DNA from: an uncultured Bacillota bacterium
Lineage (GTDB): Bacteria > Bacillota > Clostridia > Peptostreptococcales > Anaerovoracaceae
Reading direction: 5' to 3'
NCBI GenBank assembly: GCA_959606705.1
Contig: CAUHLX010000230.1
Coordinates: forward strand, 1-5,034
Length of the DNA: 5,034 nt
Part shown: positions 1 to 5,034 of the stretch, in pieces
Layout: each line of letters begins with the position of its first letter
How positions within the stretch are numbered: the first letter of the stretch is position 1
Translations under genes and position numbers: made by a program
Notes under the pieces: generated by a model
Databases searched by the model: none
Seen by the model: only the letters and a program-made list of their open reading frames with translations
What the model was told of the DNA's origin: nothing

Positions 1-50
1 TTCTTTTATTCGGCTTCAATTATACATGAACATCTCCGAAAAATCCAGTC
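1..50 (-). promoter_or_regulatory. Region after tmcAL with a TATAAT box, possible promoter for the next gene
   Basis: The 50 bases after the tmcAL stop contain no hairpin that I can see as a terminator. TATAAT occurs on the minus strand at 24-19 and may be a -10 element for a gene beyond the left edge. The best -35 at 17 bases (TGGATT) matches only 3 of 6, so support is weak. Confidence 0.2.
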
Positions 51-1367
51 CTATTTTTTCATGACCGGACGCATCACGTGGTCCGAACGCCGATAGAGAT
101 CCCCGGTTTTCACCAATTGATAGAGGTCGGAGCTGAGAATATCGTAACGCAGCAGCTTCCGTGCCGCCTCCGCCTCCGGCATCTCACGATTGATGTTGGT
201 GAGGATGGGAATCCGGGAGCCTCCGGACGACGCCTCGCTCCGTTTCTGCTGTGCCAGAAGCGCGGCACCTTTCTTAGAGAAGCCCAATACCCTGGCGTAA
301 AACGGCCGTTGGTTCACAAAACAGTCAAAATCCTCTCGATTCAGTCCGGTCAGTACGTGGACCAGCAGTCTGCGGATTCGAGCCGTGGAATACCGCTTGG
401 AACGGACTCCGTCCAGCAAGCTCTCCATATCTCGAGCTTTGCTCAGCGCTCCTTTCAGCCGATTCTCCAGCCCCTCTCCGACGGACGCCACCTGTGCCAA
501 GCGTTCCCTGTCTTCGCAAAGAAGCCGGCCGGTCACCAGCTGATAAAAATCGTCCAAGGTGATCAGCCGTTCTCCCGTACGTTCCTCCAGCACGCGGAAG
601 CTGCTCTCCGGCAGGAAGGACTTCACGGACTTCGGGTCCCTTAGTATGGCAGGGCGTGTTTCCTCTTCGCCCAGGTTCCGATCCCCTGCCAGCAGTCTGG
701 CTCGAATGGCTTTCGCACTGGCAAAGCCAGCCTCGACGCCGGCCGCCCCGTCTTCCTTCTTTCCCGGGAGCCGCTCCTCGTGGTAACCGCTTCCCTGCCG
801 TTTCACCGTGACAGGAACCATCGGCGCATTCAAAACCGCGCACTGTTTCAAATATTCGATTGCCAGGATGTTGTTGGGAGACAGCAGCAGCTCCGCGATT
901 CGCTCCCCATAGATCCGGCATGCCGCTTGATGCCTGGCCGCCGGATAGGTTTTTCCCTGATCCAGCGCGCTTCTCACCTCGGCGGAAAGCCGCGGGTCCT
1001 CCGGCGCTTCCGAAAGAGCCGCCGCCGCTTCCGAAAGCAGAGCGGCGTCTCCCGATTCGCTTCCGAAGGCCAGATGGGTGACACAGCCCAATCCGCCGAG
1101 TACCGCCACCCCACCCATGGCAAAATACCTGGCACTGTTTACGGCAAAGGCAAAGGGCAGTTCCAGCACCAGGTCCACGCCGCTTTCCACCGCCATTTCC
1201 GCTCGAGTCCATTTGTCGAACAACGCGGGTTCTCCACGCTGGAGAAAGTCTCCGCTCATGACACAGACCGCGCAGTCCGCTCCCGAAAGGCGCAGCGCTT
1301 CTTTTAAATGATACTCGTGTCCCTTGTGAAACGGATTATATTCCGCTATGATCCCTACTGCGTTCAA
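51..1367 (-). CDS. tmcAL: tRNA(Met) cytidine acetate ligase (YlbM family)
   Basis: Cytoplasmic enzyme that, in the Bacillus subtilis homologue, uses ATP and acetate to make N4-acetylcytidine at wobble position 34 of elongator tRNA-Met. The protein is 438 residues, about the family's usual length. A nucleotidyltransferase fold opens the chain: GIIAEYNPFHKGH (residues 5-17) holds the HxGH nucleotide-binding motif. SGDFLQRGEP (38-47), FGSE (101-104), LSPNNILAIEY (162-172) and AIRARL (220-225) are further family blocks, and RYSTARIRRLL (325-335) lies in the C-terminal region that likely contacts tRNA. I place the start at the TTG at 1367: the family begins right at this motif, and a strong GGGAGG site sits 6 bases upstream. 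A GTG at 1448 would add 27 low-complexity residues read out of frame from ylbJ and has only a weak site. It is the last visible gene of the operon and overlaps ylbJ by 32 bases. Identification is firm; the start is probable. Confidence 0.95.
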   Translation of the reverse strand: MNAVGIIAEYNPFHKGHEYHLKEALRLSGADCAVCVMSGDFLQRGEPALFDKWTRAEMAVESGVDLVLELPFAFAVNSARYFAMGGVAVLGGLGCVTHLAFGSESGDAALLSEAAAALSEAPEDPRLSAEVRSALDQGKTYPAARHQAACRIYGERIAELLLSPNNILAIEYLKQCAVLNAPMVPVTVKRQGSGYHEERLPGKKEDGAAGVEAGFASAKAIRARLLAGDRNLGEEETRPAILRDPKSVKSFLPESSFRVLEERTGERLITLDDFYQLVTGRLLCEDRERLAQVASVGEGLENRLKGALSKARDMESLLDGVRSKRYSTARIRRLLVHVLTGLNREDFDCFVNQRPFYARVLGFSKKGAALLAQQKRSEASSGGSRIPILTNINREMPEAEAARKLLRYDILSSDLYQLVKTGDLYRRSDHVMRPVMKK

Positions 1368-2610
1368 GCTCTTCCTCCCTGCGCTTCTTCCGTTCCCGCT
1401 TTTCGCGCCTGCGCCCTTCTCCTCTTTGGTAAATTCCTTGAATTCCACAGATCGTCCCTAATAATATCGCTATCATTATAACCATTTTGGTGGAAAATAA
1501 CAAACCATAAGCCGCCCCCAGGCCTGCGGACGCCGTTCCCGGAGTCACCGCGGCGATGGCCGACGCCGTTCCTGCTGCCCAGGTGTCCATGGCCGGAGCG
1601 CCTAACAGGCGGGGAGCCAGCAGCGCCGCAATTCCCGCGGCCAGCAGTCCGTGAGACAGCTTGATCTTCAAATAATACCAGAAGCCCACGTCCGCTCCGG
1701 CCAGCATGCTGACGGACTGGGCGGCGATGGAAAAGCCGCCGAAGGAGACCAGGAAGGTGCAGAATACGCATTTCATGGAAAGCGGCAGCGCTCCGGACTG
1801 AGCTACGCCGCTGCAGCCCACCGTCATCTCTAAAATGCCTTTTAATATTCCCTTTTGCCAATCCTGGTCAAAGAGGCTCAGCACACCGGAAAACTGGATA
1901 AAATCGGTGATCAAAGTAAACAGCACGATATATCCGCAGATGATTCCCAGGGTCCGGAAGGAAGACAAGATCGATTCCGTAAACAGATCCAGAAGCTCCG
2001 AGTGAAAAACGGAATCGTCTCCGGGATTTCTTCTGGCGGCGGACACGCTCGAATTTCTGACTCCGCGGCGCTCTTTTTCTCGAGTAAACATCCGCAGCAG
2101 GATGCCGTTGGCCACCGCCCCCAGATAATGTGACAAGGCCACCACCATCCCCGCCGCAGGCGAGGCCAGCATGCTCACCCCCACCGTTCCCAGCATGAAT
2201 AGAGGTCCCGAGGTACTGCAGAAAGCCAGCATTCTCTTCGCCTCCGTCTGAGTGATCTCCCCCCGGCGCCTCAAATCTCCGATGAGCTTGGCACCCATCG
2301 GATAGCCAGAGGTAATGCTGATCAGGAACACGAAGGCCGAGCAGCCCGGCGTACCGAACAACGCTTGGAATGGCCGCTCAAACAGCTTTCCCACCAGCTG
2401 AGGCACCGAAAGGGCGATCATAAAGTTCGCGCAGATGAAAAAAGGCAACTGGGCGGGAAGCACCGAGCTTGCCCACAAAGTCACCCCATTTTGCGCGGAA
2501 GAAAGGGCAATCGACGGAAACGCTACCATGGCCACCGATCCCACTGCCGCCAAAAGTCCTGCCAACGCGAAATTCAGTTGTTTTCTTTTTTGATTCGCCT
2601 GTCTTTTCAT
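1336..2610 (-). CDS. ylbJ: Sporulation integral membrane protein YlbJ
   Basis: Polytopic membrane protein of the YlbJ family, needed for efficient spore formation in Bacillus subtilis, where it belongs to the mother-cell sigma-E regulon; its transported substrate, if any, is not established. From the ATG at 2610 the protein is 424 residues. Hydrophobic segments lie near residues 13-36, 50-75, 90-108, 130-172, 218-245, 280-305, 318-335 and 360-393. The block SITSGYPMGAKL (98-109) followed by GEITQTEAKRM and STSGPLFMLG (132-141) is typical of the Gate/nucleoside-recognition type domain of this family. The tail (394-424) is extremely charged, with runs of Arg, Lys and Glu, and its DNA carries the tmcAL ribosome binding site. 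The start is uncertain: no good ribosome binding site precedes 2610, and an in-frame ATG at 2679 would overlap the upstream gene by 26 bases. I prefer 2610 because it leaves a short basic leader before the first membrane segment. It is followed by tmcAL with a 32-base overlap. Confidence 0.9.
   Translation of the reverse strand: MKRQANQKRKQLNFALAGLLAAVGSVAMVAFPSIALSSAQNGVTLWASSVLPAQLPFFICANFMIALSVPQLVGKLFERPFQALFGTPGCSAFVFLISITSGYPMGAKLIGDLRRRGEITQTEAKRMLAFCSTSGPLFMLGTVGVSMLASPAAGMVVALSHYLGAVANGILLRMFTREKERRGVRNSSVSAARRNPGDDSVFHSELLDLFTESILSSFRTLGIICGYIVLFTLITDFIQFSGVLSLFDQDWQKGILKGILEMTVGCSGVAQSGALPLSMKCVFCTFLVSFGGFSIAAQSVSMLAGADVGFWYYLKIKLSHGLLAAGIAALLAPRLLGAPAMDTWAAGTASAIAAVTPGTASAGLGAAYGLLFSTKMVIMIAILLGTICGIQGIYQRGEGRRREKRERKKRREEELERSRDHSGI
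1374..1380 (-). promoter_or_regulatory. Ribosome binding site that fixes the tmcAL start
   Basis: AGGGAGG on the minus strand, 6 bases before the TTG at 1367. It lies inside the ylbJ reading frame, where it encodes part of the Arg-Glu-rich tail. Its strength and spacing are the main reasons to prefer the TTG over the GTG at 1448. Confidence 0.75.
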
Positions 2611-2616
2611 ACTGCA

Positions 2617-2645
2617 TATGTATGCCGCGGACAAGCCTGATATGT
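2617..2645 (-). promoter_or_regulatory. ylbJ: Candidate sigma-E-like promoter before ylbJ
   Basis: On the minus strand ACATATC (2645-2639) is followed after 14 bases by CATACATA (2624-2617). These resemble the sigma-E -35 (KMATATT) and -10 (CATACAHT) elements as I recall them, with 5 of 7 and 7 of 8 matches and the usual spacing. It sits in the short gap before ylbJ, whose Bacillus homologue is sigma-E controlled. A weakness is that the predicted transcript would begin almost at the ATG at 2610, giving little or no leader. Confidence 0.35.
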
Positions 2646-2653
2646 CTGAAAGA

Positions 2654-3196
2654 TCAGCCCTGAGGATTGCCGGGATCATCCAGCTGCGCCCGATACATCA
2701 TTTCTTTGATCTCCGCGCGATTTTCTCCTACCGTGGCGTTGATCTGCTCAAAGGTCTTTTGCAGATTGGTAAACATATCGTTGAAATACAGGTCGTTCAT
2801 CTGATCCACTTTATCCTGGAAGTTGTAGAGGATGCTGTCGATGTAATCGAAGGTGCTCATCTTCAGGCTGCGGACGTTGGCCTCGGCCACCCGCAGGATC
2901 TCATCCGCGCGAATTTTGGCCTGCACGGTAATATCGTCATTTTCGATCAAAGCCTCGGCCTGAGCCTTGGCGTCCTTGAGAATGGTTTCATATTCCTGCT
3001 TGGCTTCGGTTAGAATTCGCTGGCGTTCGTCCTTGATCCACTGAGCCTGCTGAATTTCATCCGGAAGCTCCACCCTGATCTCCTTGACGATCTCAAGGAT
3101 CTCCTCGGCGTCCACTAAAATCTTGCCGGTCAGCGGAAAGCCGGAGCTGGTGTCGACGATTTCCTCGATTTCATCCAAAAGCTCTAATACCTTCAT
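2654..3196 (-). CDS. Coiled-coil protein, SepIVA/DivIVA-like (often labelled ATPase or ATP synthase B/H-like)
   Basis: A 180-residue soluble protein without membrane segment or signal peptide. Residues 1-14 form a Leu/Glu-rich helix. A second segment, KILVDAEEILEIVKEIRVELPDEI (25-48), leads into a long heptad-rich helix (about 48-110) rich in Glu, Lys, Ala and Gln, followed by another helical stretch (about 115-170) and a short polar tail. Automatic pipelines often name such proteins ATP synthase F0 subunit B or V-type subunit H because of the Ala/Glu coiled coil. There is no membrane anchor and no other ATP synthase gene here, so I doubt that. The pattern LPxEIxxAxxIxxxRxxIxxEA, and its place after coaD, resemble actinobacterial SepIVA/DivIVA-like proteins; this is recall and inference. 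The start overlaps the coaD stop as ATGA, with GGAGG (3206-3210) 9 bases upstream. The gene is real; its function is unknown. Confidence 0.85.
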   Translation of the reverse strand: MKVLELLDEIEEIVDTSSGFPLTGKILVDAEEILEIVKEIRVELPDEIQQAQWIKDERQRILTEAKQEYETILKDAKAQAEALIENDDITVQAKIRADEILRVAEANVRSLKMSTFDYIDSILYNFQDKVDQMNDLYFNDMFTNLQKTFEQINATVGENRAEIKEMMYRAQLDDPGNPQG

Positions 3197-3696
3197 TCCT
3201 TTATTCCTCCCATTTTATCTGCTAGTTTTCGTTCCATACATTCCAATATCATATCCGGGACCAAACCTTTGACATCACCCTTCAGCAAAAAGACTTCTTT
3301 TACCATGCTGGAGCTCACAAAGGAATAGACCGGGCTGGTCATCAAAAAAATGTTCTCCACCTTTTCATTATACAGTCTGGCGTTCATCTGCGCCATCTGA
3401 ATTTCATATTCGAAGTCCATGGCGGCTCGCAGTCCCCGAACTACCGCTTGAAACTCGTTTTCGTTGACATAGTCCGCCAGGAGGCCTCGAAAGCTGTCCA
3501 CCTTGACGTTGCTCAAATGAGCCGTGGCGGAACGAATCATAGCCATCCGTTCTTCCATGGAAAACATGGGGGTTTTGGATTTGTTCTCGATCACCCCCAC
3601 CACCAGCTCGTCACAAAGGCCGGAAGCTCTGACGATCAAATCCATATGTCCGTTGGTCATGGGATCGAAAGAACCCGAATACAGCCATTTTCTCAT
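3193..3696 (-). CDS. coaD: Phosphopantetheine adenylyltransferase
   Basis: Catalyses the fourth step of coenzyme A synthesis: 4'-phosphopantetheine plus ATP gives dephospho-CoA and pyrophosphate, in the cytoplasm. The protein is 167 residues, close to the usual 160-165. Visible motifs are GSFDPMTNGH (8-17) with the nucleotidyltransferase T/HxGH signature, NKSKTPMFSMEER (38-50) with the conserved lysine, VVRGLRAAMDFEYE (86-99) and SFVSSSMVKEV (125-135). Residue 7 is Ser where the family usually has Pro (YPGSFDP or YPGTFDP); catalytic residues look intact. The start is the ATG at 3696, which matches the family N-terminus; AGAGGA (3703-3708) lies just upstream and the ATG overlaps the rsmD stop as ATGA. 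An in-frame extension to 3756 would only read back into rsmD. The gene's own stop overlaps the start of the coiled-coil gene, again as ATGA. Identification is firm. Confidence 0.97.
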   Translation of the reverse strand: MRKWLYSGSFDPMTNGHMDLIVRASGLCDELVVGVIENKSKTPMFSMEERMAMIRSATAHLSNVKVDSFRGLLADYVNENEFQAVVRGLRAAMDFEYEIQMAQMNARLYNEKVENIFLMTSPVYSFVSSSMVKEVFLLKGDVKGLVPDMILECMERKLADKMGGIKE

Positions 3697-4250
3697 AGCG
3701 ATTCCTCTCTGCGATATAATGTAAGCGCAATTTTTCCATAGCGCCGTTCTCTCCACTTTACGAAGTTTCCCAGCTGTTCCGGCAGGGGATCGTCCGTAGA
3801 ATGCTCCGCCGCAATGACTCCCTCGAGGTCCAGCAGCTCCAATTCGTCGATCCTGCCGATACAGTCCCGTAGAAGTCCGTCTTTATACGGCGGATCCAAT
3901 AAAACAATGTCCGTCTTTTCCTTGATCCGCGGAAGAACCCTGTCGTACTCTCCCGGAAGGACTACCGCCTGCTCCGGCACCCGGCAATAAGCGATGTTCT
4001 GTTTGGTCAGCGCTAGGCTGTCTCGGGACTTGTCCGCAAAATAAACGCGCTTCGCTCCCCGGCTGATGGCTTCCAGACCAAGGCTGCCCGTGCCGCAAAA
4101 CAAATCCAAAACGATGGCCTCCGGCGTCCAGGGTGCAATCATCGAAAACAGCGCTTCCTTCACTTTGTCCGACGTGGGACGGACGCTGCGGTCCGCCGGA
4201 GTATATAATTTTCTGCCTTTTAACGTTCCGGCAATGATACGCAAAAGCAT
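3693..4250 (-). CDS. rsmD: 16S rRNA (guanine(966)-N2)-methyltransferase RsmD
   Basis: Methylates N2 of G966 (E. coli numbering) of 16S rRNA using S-adenosylmethionine during small-subunit assembly. The protein is 185 residues, the family's usual size. The N-terminal block RIIAGTLKGRKL (4-15) and RPTSDKVKEALFSM (24-37) are characteristic of RsmD. LDLFCGTGSLGLEAISRGA (48-66) is SAM-binding motif I, and DIVLLDPPY (114-122) carries the DPPY catalytic motif of N2/N6 amino methyltransferases. The start is listed as the ATG at 4250, but the purine-rich AGGGAGAGG ends immediately before it. The TTG at 4244 has better spacing (6-9 bases) and would give the canonical M-R-I-I-A-G start, so the true start may be 4244. 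It is the first gene of the operon; its TGA overlaps the coaD ATG. The neighbour recG lies upstream, as in many Gram-positive genomes. Confidence 0.96.
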   Translation of the reverse strand: MLLRIIAGTLKGRKLYTPADRSVRPTSDKVKEALFSMIAPWTPEAIVLDLFCGTGSLGLEAISRGAKRVYFADKSRDSLALTKQNIAYCRVPEQAVVLPGEYDRVLPRIKEKTDIVLLDPPYKDGLLRDCIGRIDELELLDLEGVIAAEHSTDDPLPEQLGNFVKWRERRYGKIALTLYRREESL

Positions 4251-4259
4251 CCTCTCCCT
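4251..4259 (-). promoter_or_regulatory. rsmD: Ribosome binding site of rsmD, better spaced for a TTG start
   Basis: AGGGAGAGG on the minus strand abuts the ATG at 4250, leaving 0-3 bases of spacer, which is short. Measured to the TTG at 4244 the spacer is 6-9 bases, the usual range. It therefore bears on which codon starts RsmD. Confidence 0.6.
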
Positions 4260-4272
4260 TCCCTATCTTATC

Positions 4273-4301
4273 ATTCTAACATAGGACAAGTTAATTGAAA
4301 A
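4273..4301 (-). promoter_or_regulatory. Candidate sigma-A promoter of the rsmD-coaD-ylbJ-tmcAL operon
   Basis: On the minus strand TAGAAT (4278-4273; 5 of 6 to TATAAT) is preceded by TG one base upstream (an extended -10) and, after 17 bases, by TTTTCA (4301-4296; 4 of 6 to TTGACA). Transcription would start near 4266, giving a leader of roughly 16-22 bases before rsmD. The promoter follows directly after the terminator of the upstream gene, which fits a new transcription unit. Found by eye only. Confidence 0.6.
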
Positions 4302-4304
4302 GAT

Positions 4305-4346
4305 AAAATAAATGCCCGCCAAAATTGTTTGGCAGGCACTTATTTT
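4305..4346 (-). terminator. Intrinsic terminator after the spore protein gene
   Basis: A near-perfect inverted repeat: arms 4305-4321 and 4330-4346 pair over 17 bases (two G-U pairs in the minus-strand transcript), with a GC-rich core of TGCCTGCCA facing TGGCGGGCA and an A/U-rich base. The 8-base loop can close by two more pairs. On the minus strand the outer arm ends in U-rich sequence continuing to ATCTTTT. It lies 22 bases after the spore protein stop and before the rsmD promoter. The A-rich opposite flank means it could also work in the other direction, though no plus-strand gene needs it here. Confidence 0.88.
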
Positions 4347-4368
4347 AAAAATCTAAATCATCGATTGC

Positions 4369-4569
4369 TTATTTTCCGGCTAACTGCTGTTCCGCCATTT
4401 CAACCAACTTCTTGGTCATATAGCCGCCAACGTAACCGTTCTGTCTCGCAGTCAGGTTTCCCTTGTCCATGGTCTGGTAGTTGGCCAGTCCCAGTTCACT
4501 TGCGATCTCAGTCTTCATGTTGTCCAGACCGTTCTTCGCTCCGGACTTCGCTGCTTTCTGTAAATCCAT
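4369..4569 (-). CDS. Alpha/beta-type small acid-soluble spore protein
   Basis: Small DNA-binding protein made in the forespore; the family coats spore DNA, shifts it towards an A-like form and protects it from UV and chemical damage, then is degraded at germination to supply amino acids. The protein is 66 residues, typical for the family. TEIASE (20-25) is the germination protease (GPR) cleavage site, cut between Glu21 and Ile22, and GNLTARQNGYVGGYMTKKLV (37-56) is the second conserved family block that contacts DNA. The start is the ATG at 4569, with a near-ideal AGGAGGT 9 bases upstream. It has its own terminator and probably its own promoter, so it looks monocistronic between recG and the rsmD operon. 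Which of several paralogues it is cannot be told, so no symbol is given. Confidence 0.97.
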   Translation of the reverse strand: MDLQKAAKSGAKNGLDNMKTEIASELGLANYQTMDKGNLTARQNGYVGGYMTKKLVEMAEQQLAGK

Positions 4570-4578
4570 TGTATTTTC

Positions 4579-4585
4579 ACCTCCT
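4579..4585 (-). promoter_or_regulatory. Strong ribosome binding site of the spore protein gene
   Basis: AGGAGGT, continuing as AGGAGGTGA, is a full match to the 16S rRNA 3' end and lies 9 bases before the ATG at 4569. This fits a protein made in large amounts. Confidence 0.85.
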
Positions 4586-4624
4586 AGATGTGTTTTACGA
4601 TATTAATTTAACCTGGGAGCGAAA

Positions 4625-4659
4625 AAGTATGATATGTAATTATTTCCTTTGCTAAATAC
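4625..4659 (-). promoter_or_regulatory. Candidate forespore (sigma-G-like) promoter of the spore protein gene
   Basis: On the minus strand GTATT (4659-4655) is followed after 18 bases by CATATCA (4636-4630). These match the sigma-G pattern (GHATR and CATnHTA, as recalled) at 4 of 5 and 6 of 7 positions. An overlapping alternative is GCAAA (4652-4648) with CATACTT (4631-4625) and a 16-base spacer. The leader would be about 50 bases. The -35 overlaps the recG stop codon. The region is AT-rich, so chance matches are possible; gene identity is the stronger argument for forespore control. Confidence 0.45.
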
Positions 4660-5034
4660 GCGGATTTGCAACACTTTCAAAGGTTTTTTCGATTTTTAGC
4701 CTTAATTTCTCGTTTTGAGGCAGCTCTAGTTCAGGGTCCTCCGCCAGCAGTCGTTCCGCCTCTCCGCGAACGGTGAGCAAAACCTTGGAATGCTTGCTCA
4801 GGTCTGCCAATCGAAGCTCCGGCAATCCGTGCTGACGAACTCCGAAAAACTCTCCCGGCCCCCGCAATTCCAAATCCTTTTCCGCGATCACAAAACCGTC
4901 GGAGGTTTTTTTCATAATCTCCGCGCGTTCCTTGGCATAAGAAGTCTTCGCTTCGGTAATGAGCACGCAGTAGGACTGCTCCGAGCCTCTTCCCACTCGG
5001 CCTCTCAACTGATGGAGCTGAGCCAGTCCGAAGC
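4652..5034 (-). CDS. recG: ATP-dependent DNA helicase RecG, C-terminal part
   Basis: Partial gene: its 5' end lies beyond the right edge, and only the last 126 codons (of roughly 680 in the family) are present. RecG is a superfamily 2 helicase that remodels stalled replication forks and branch-migrates Holliday junctions. Helicase motif VI, QLHQLRGRVGRG (visible residues 5-16), contains the arginine finger region. DGFVIAEKDLELRGPGE (45-61) and the following FGVRQHGLPELRLADL form the RecG-type TRG region that couples ATP hydrolysis to DNA movement. An in-frame TTG at 5008 inside motif VI is not a start. The gene ends at the TAG at 4652-4654. No terminator follows it before the spore protein gene, so recG transcripts may run on to the terminator at about 4305-4346. 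Confidence 0.97.
   Translation of the reverse strand, partial: FGLAQLHQLRGRVGRGSEQSYCVLITEAKTSYAKERAEIMKKTSDGFVIAEKDLELRGPGEFFGVRQHGLPELRLADLSKHSKVLLTVRGEAERLLAEDPELELPQNEKLRLKIEKTFESVANPRI

Noticed and set aside
325..1212. A 295-codon minus-strand frame overlapping tmcAL
   Set aside because: It is the neighbouring frame of tmcAL, rich in Gly, Arg and Ser, with no recognisable domain. The tmcAL frame holds the conserved motifs.
78..1311. Several plus-strand open frames (for example 78-644 and 780-1307) opposite tmcAL
   Set aside because: They lie antisense to a gene with strong family motifs, have no credible ribosome binding sites, and their composition looks like that of shadow frames in GC-rich coding DNA.
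1364..1861. A 165-codon minus-strand frame inside ylbJ
   Set aside because: It is an Arg/Gly-rich shadow of the membrane-protein frame and lacks any family signature.
2654..3196. Reading the coiled-coil gene as a true ATP synthase subunit with other subunits nearby
   Set aside because: No membrane anchor is seen, and no ATP synthase gene occurs anywhere in the window.
4329..4655. A plus-strand 108-codon frame spanning the spore protein gene
   Set aside because: It is antisense to a clearly identified spore protein, begins inside the terminator hairpin, and has no ribosome binding site or recognisable motif.
1..5034. Mobile element, CRISPR array, prophage, tRNA or riboswitch
   Set aside because: No repeated spacer pattern, transposase, integrase, tRNA-like fold or long leader was found. 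The only strong inverted repeat is the terminator at about 4305-4346, and gaps between genes are all under 120 bases.

Overview
The window is a compact minus-strand gene cluster from an endospore-forming low-to-mid GC Firmicute, most probably a member of the Clostridia. Three things suggest this: an alpha/beta-type small acid-soluble spore protein, a YlbJ-type sporulation membrane protein, and the strong AGGAGG ribosome binding sites. I cannot place the genus from the sequence alone.

All seven genes read right to left. At the right edge is the C-terminal end of the branch-migration helicase RecG (4652-5034; its start lies outside the window). An 82-base gap with a candidate forespore-type promoter follows, then the spore DNA-binding protein gene (4369-4569) and a strong intrinsic terminator (about 4305-4346). 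Directly after the terminator, an extended -10 vegetative-type promoter (about 4273-4301) appears to start a five-gene operon: rsmD (16S rRNA guanine methyltransferase), coaD (phosphopantetheine adenylyltransferase), an uncharacterised coiled-coil protein, ylbJ and tmcAL (tRNA-Met cytidine acetate ligase). rsmD/coaD and coaD/coiled-coil overlap as ATGA. The start of tmcAL lies inside the end of ylbJ, so the operon is tightly packed and probably translationally coupled.

The genes mix core information and cofactor functions (rRNA methylation, CoA synthesis, tRNA wobble-base acetylation) with sporulation functions (SASP, YlbJ). A sequence resembling a mother-cell sigma-E promoter lies just before ylbJ and may give that gene separate sporulation control.

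No mobile element, CRISPR array, tRNA or rRNA gene is visible, and every reading frame looks intact. I found no evidence of a wholly new system. The most interesting item is the coiled-coil protein at 2654-3196. It is often labelled an ATP synthase B/H subunit, but its sequence and its position after coaD resemble actinobacterial SepIVA/DivIVA-like cell-division proteins.
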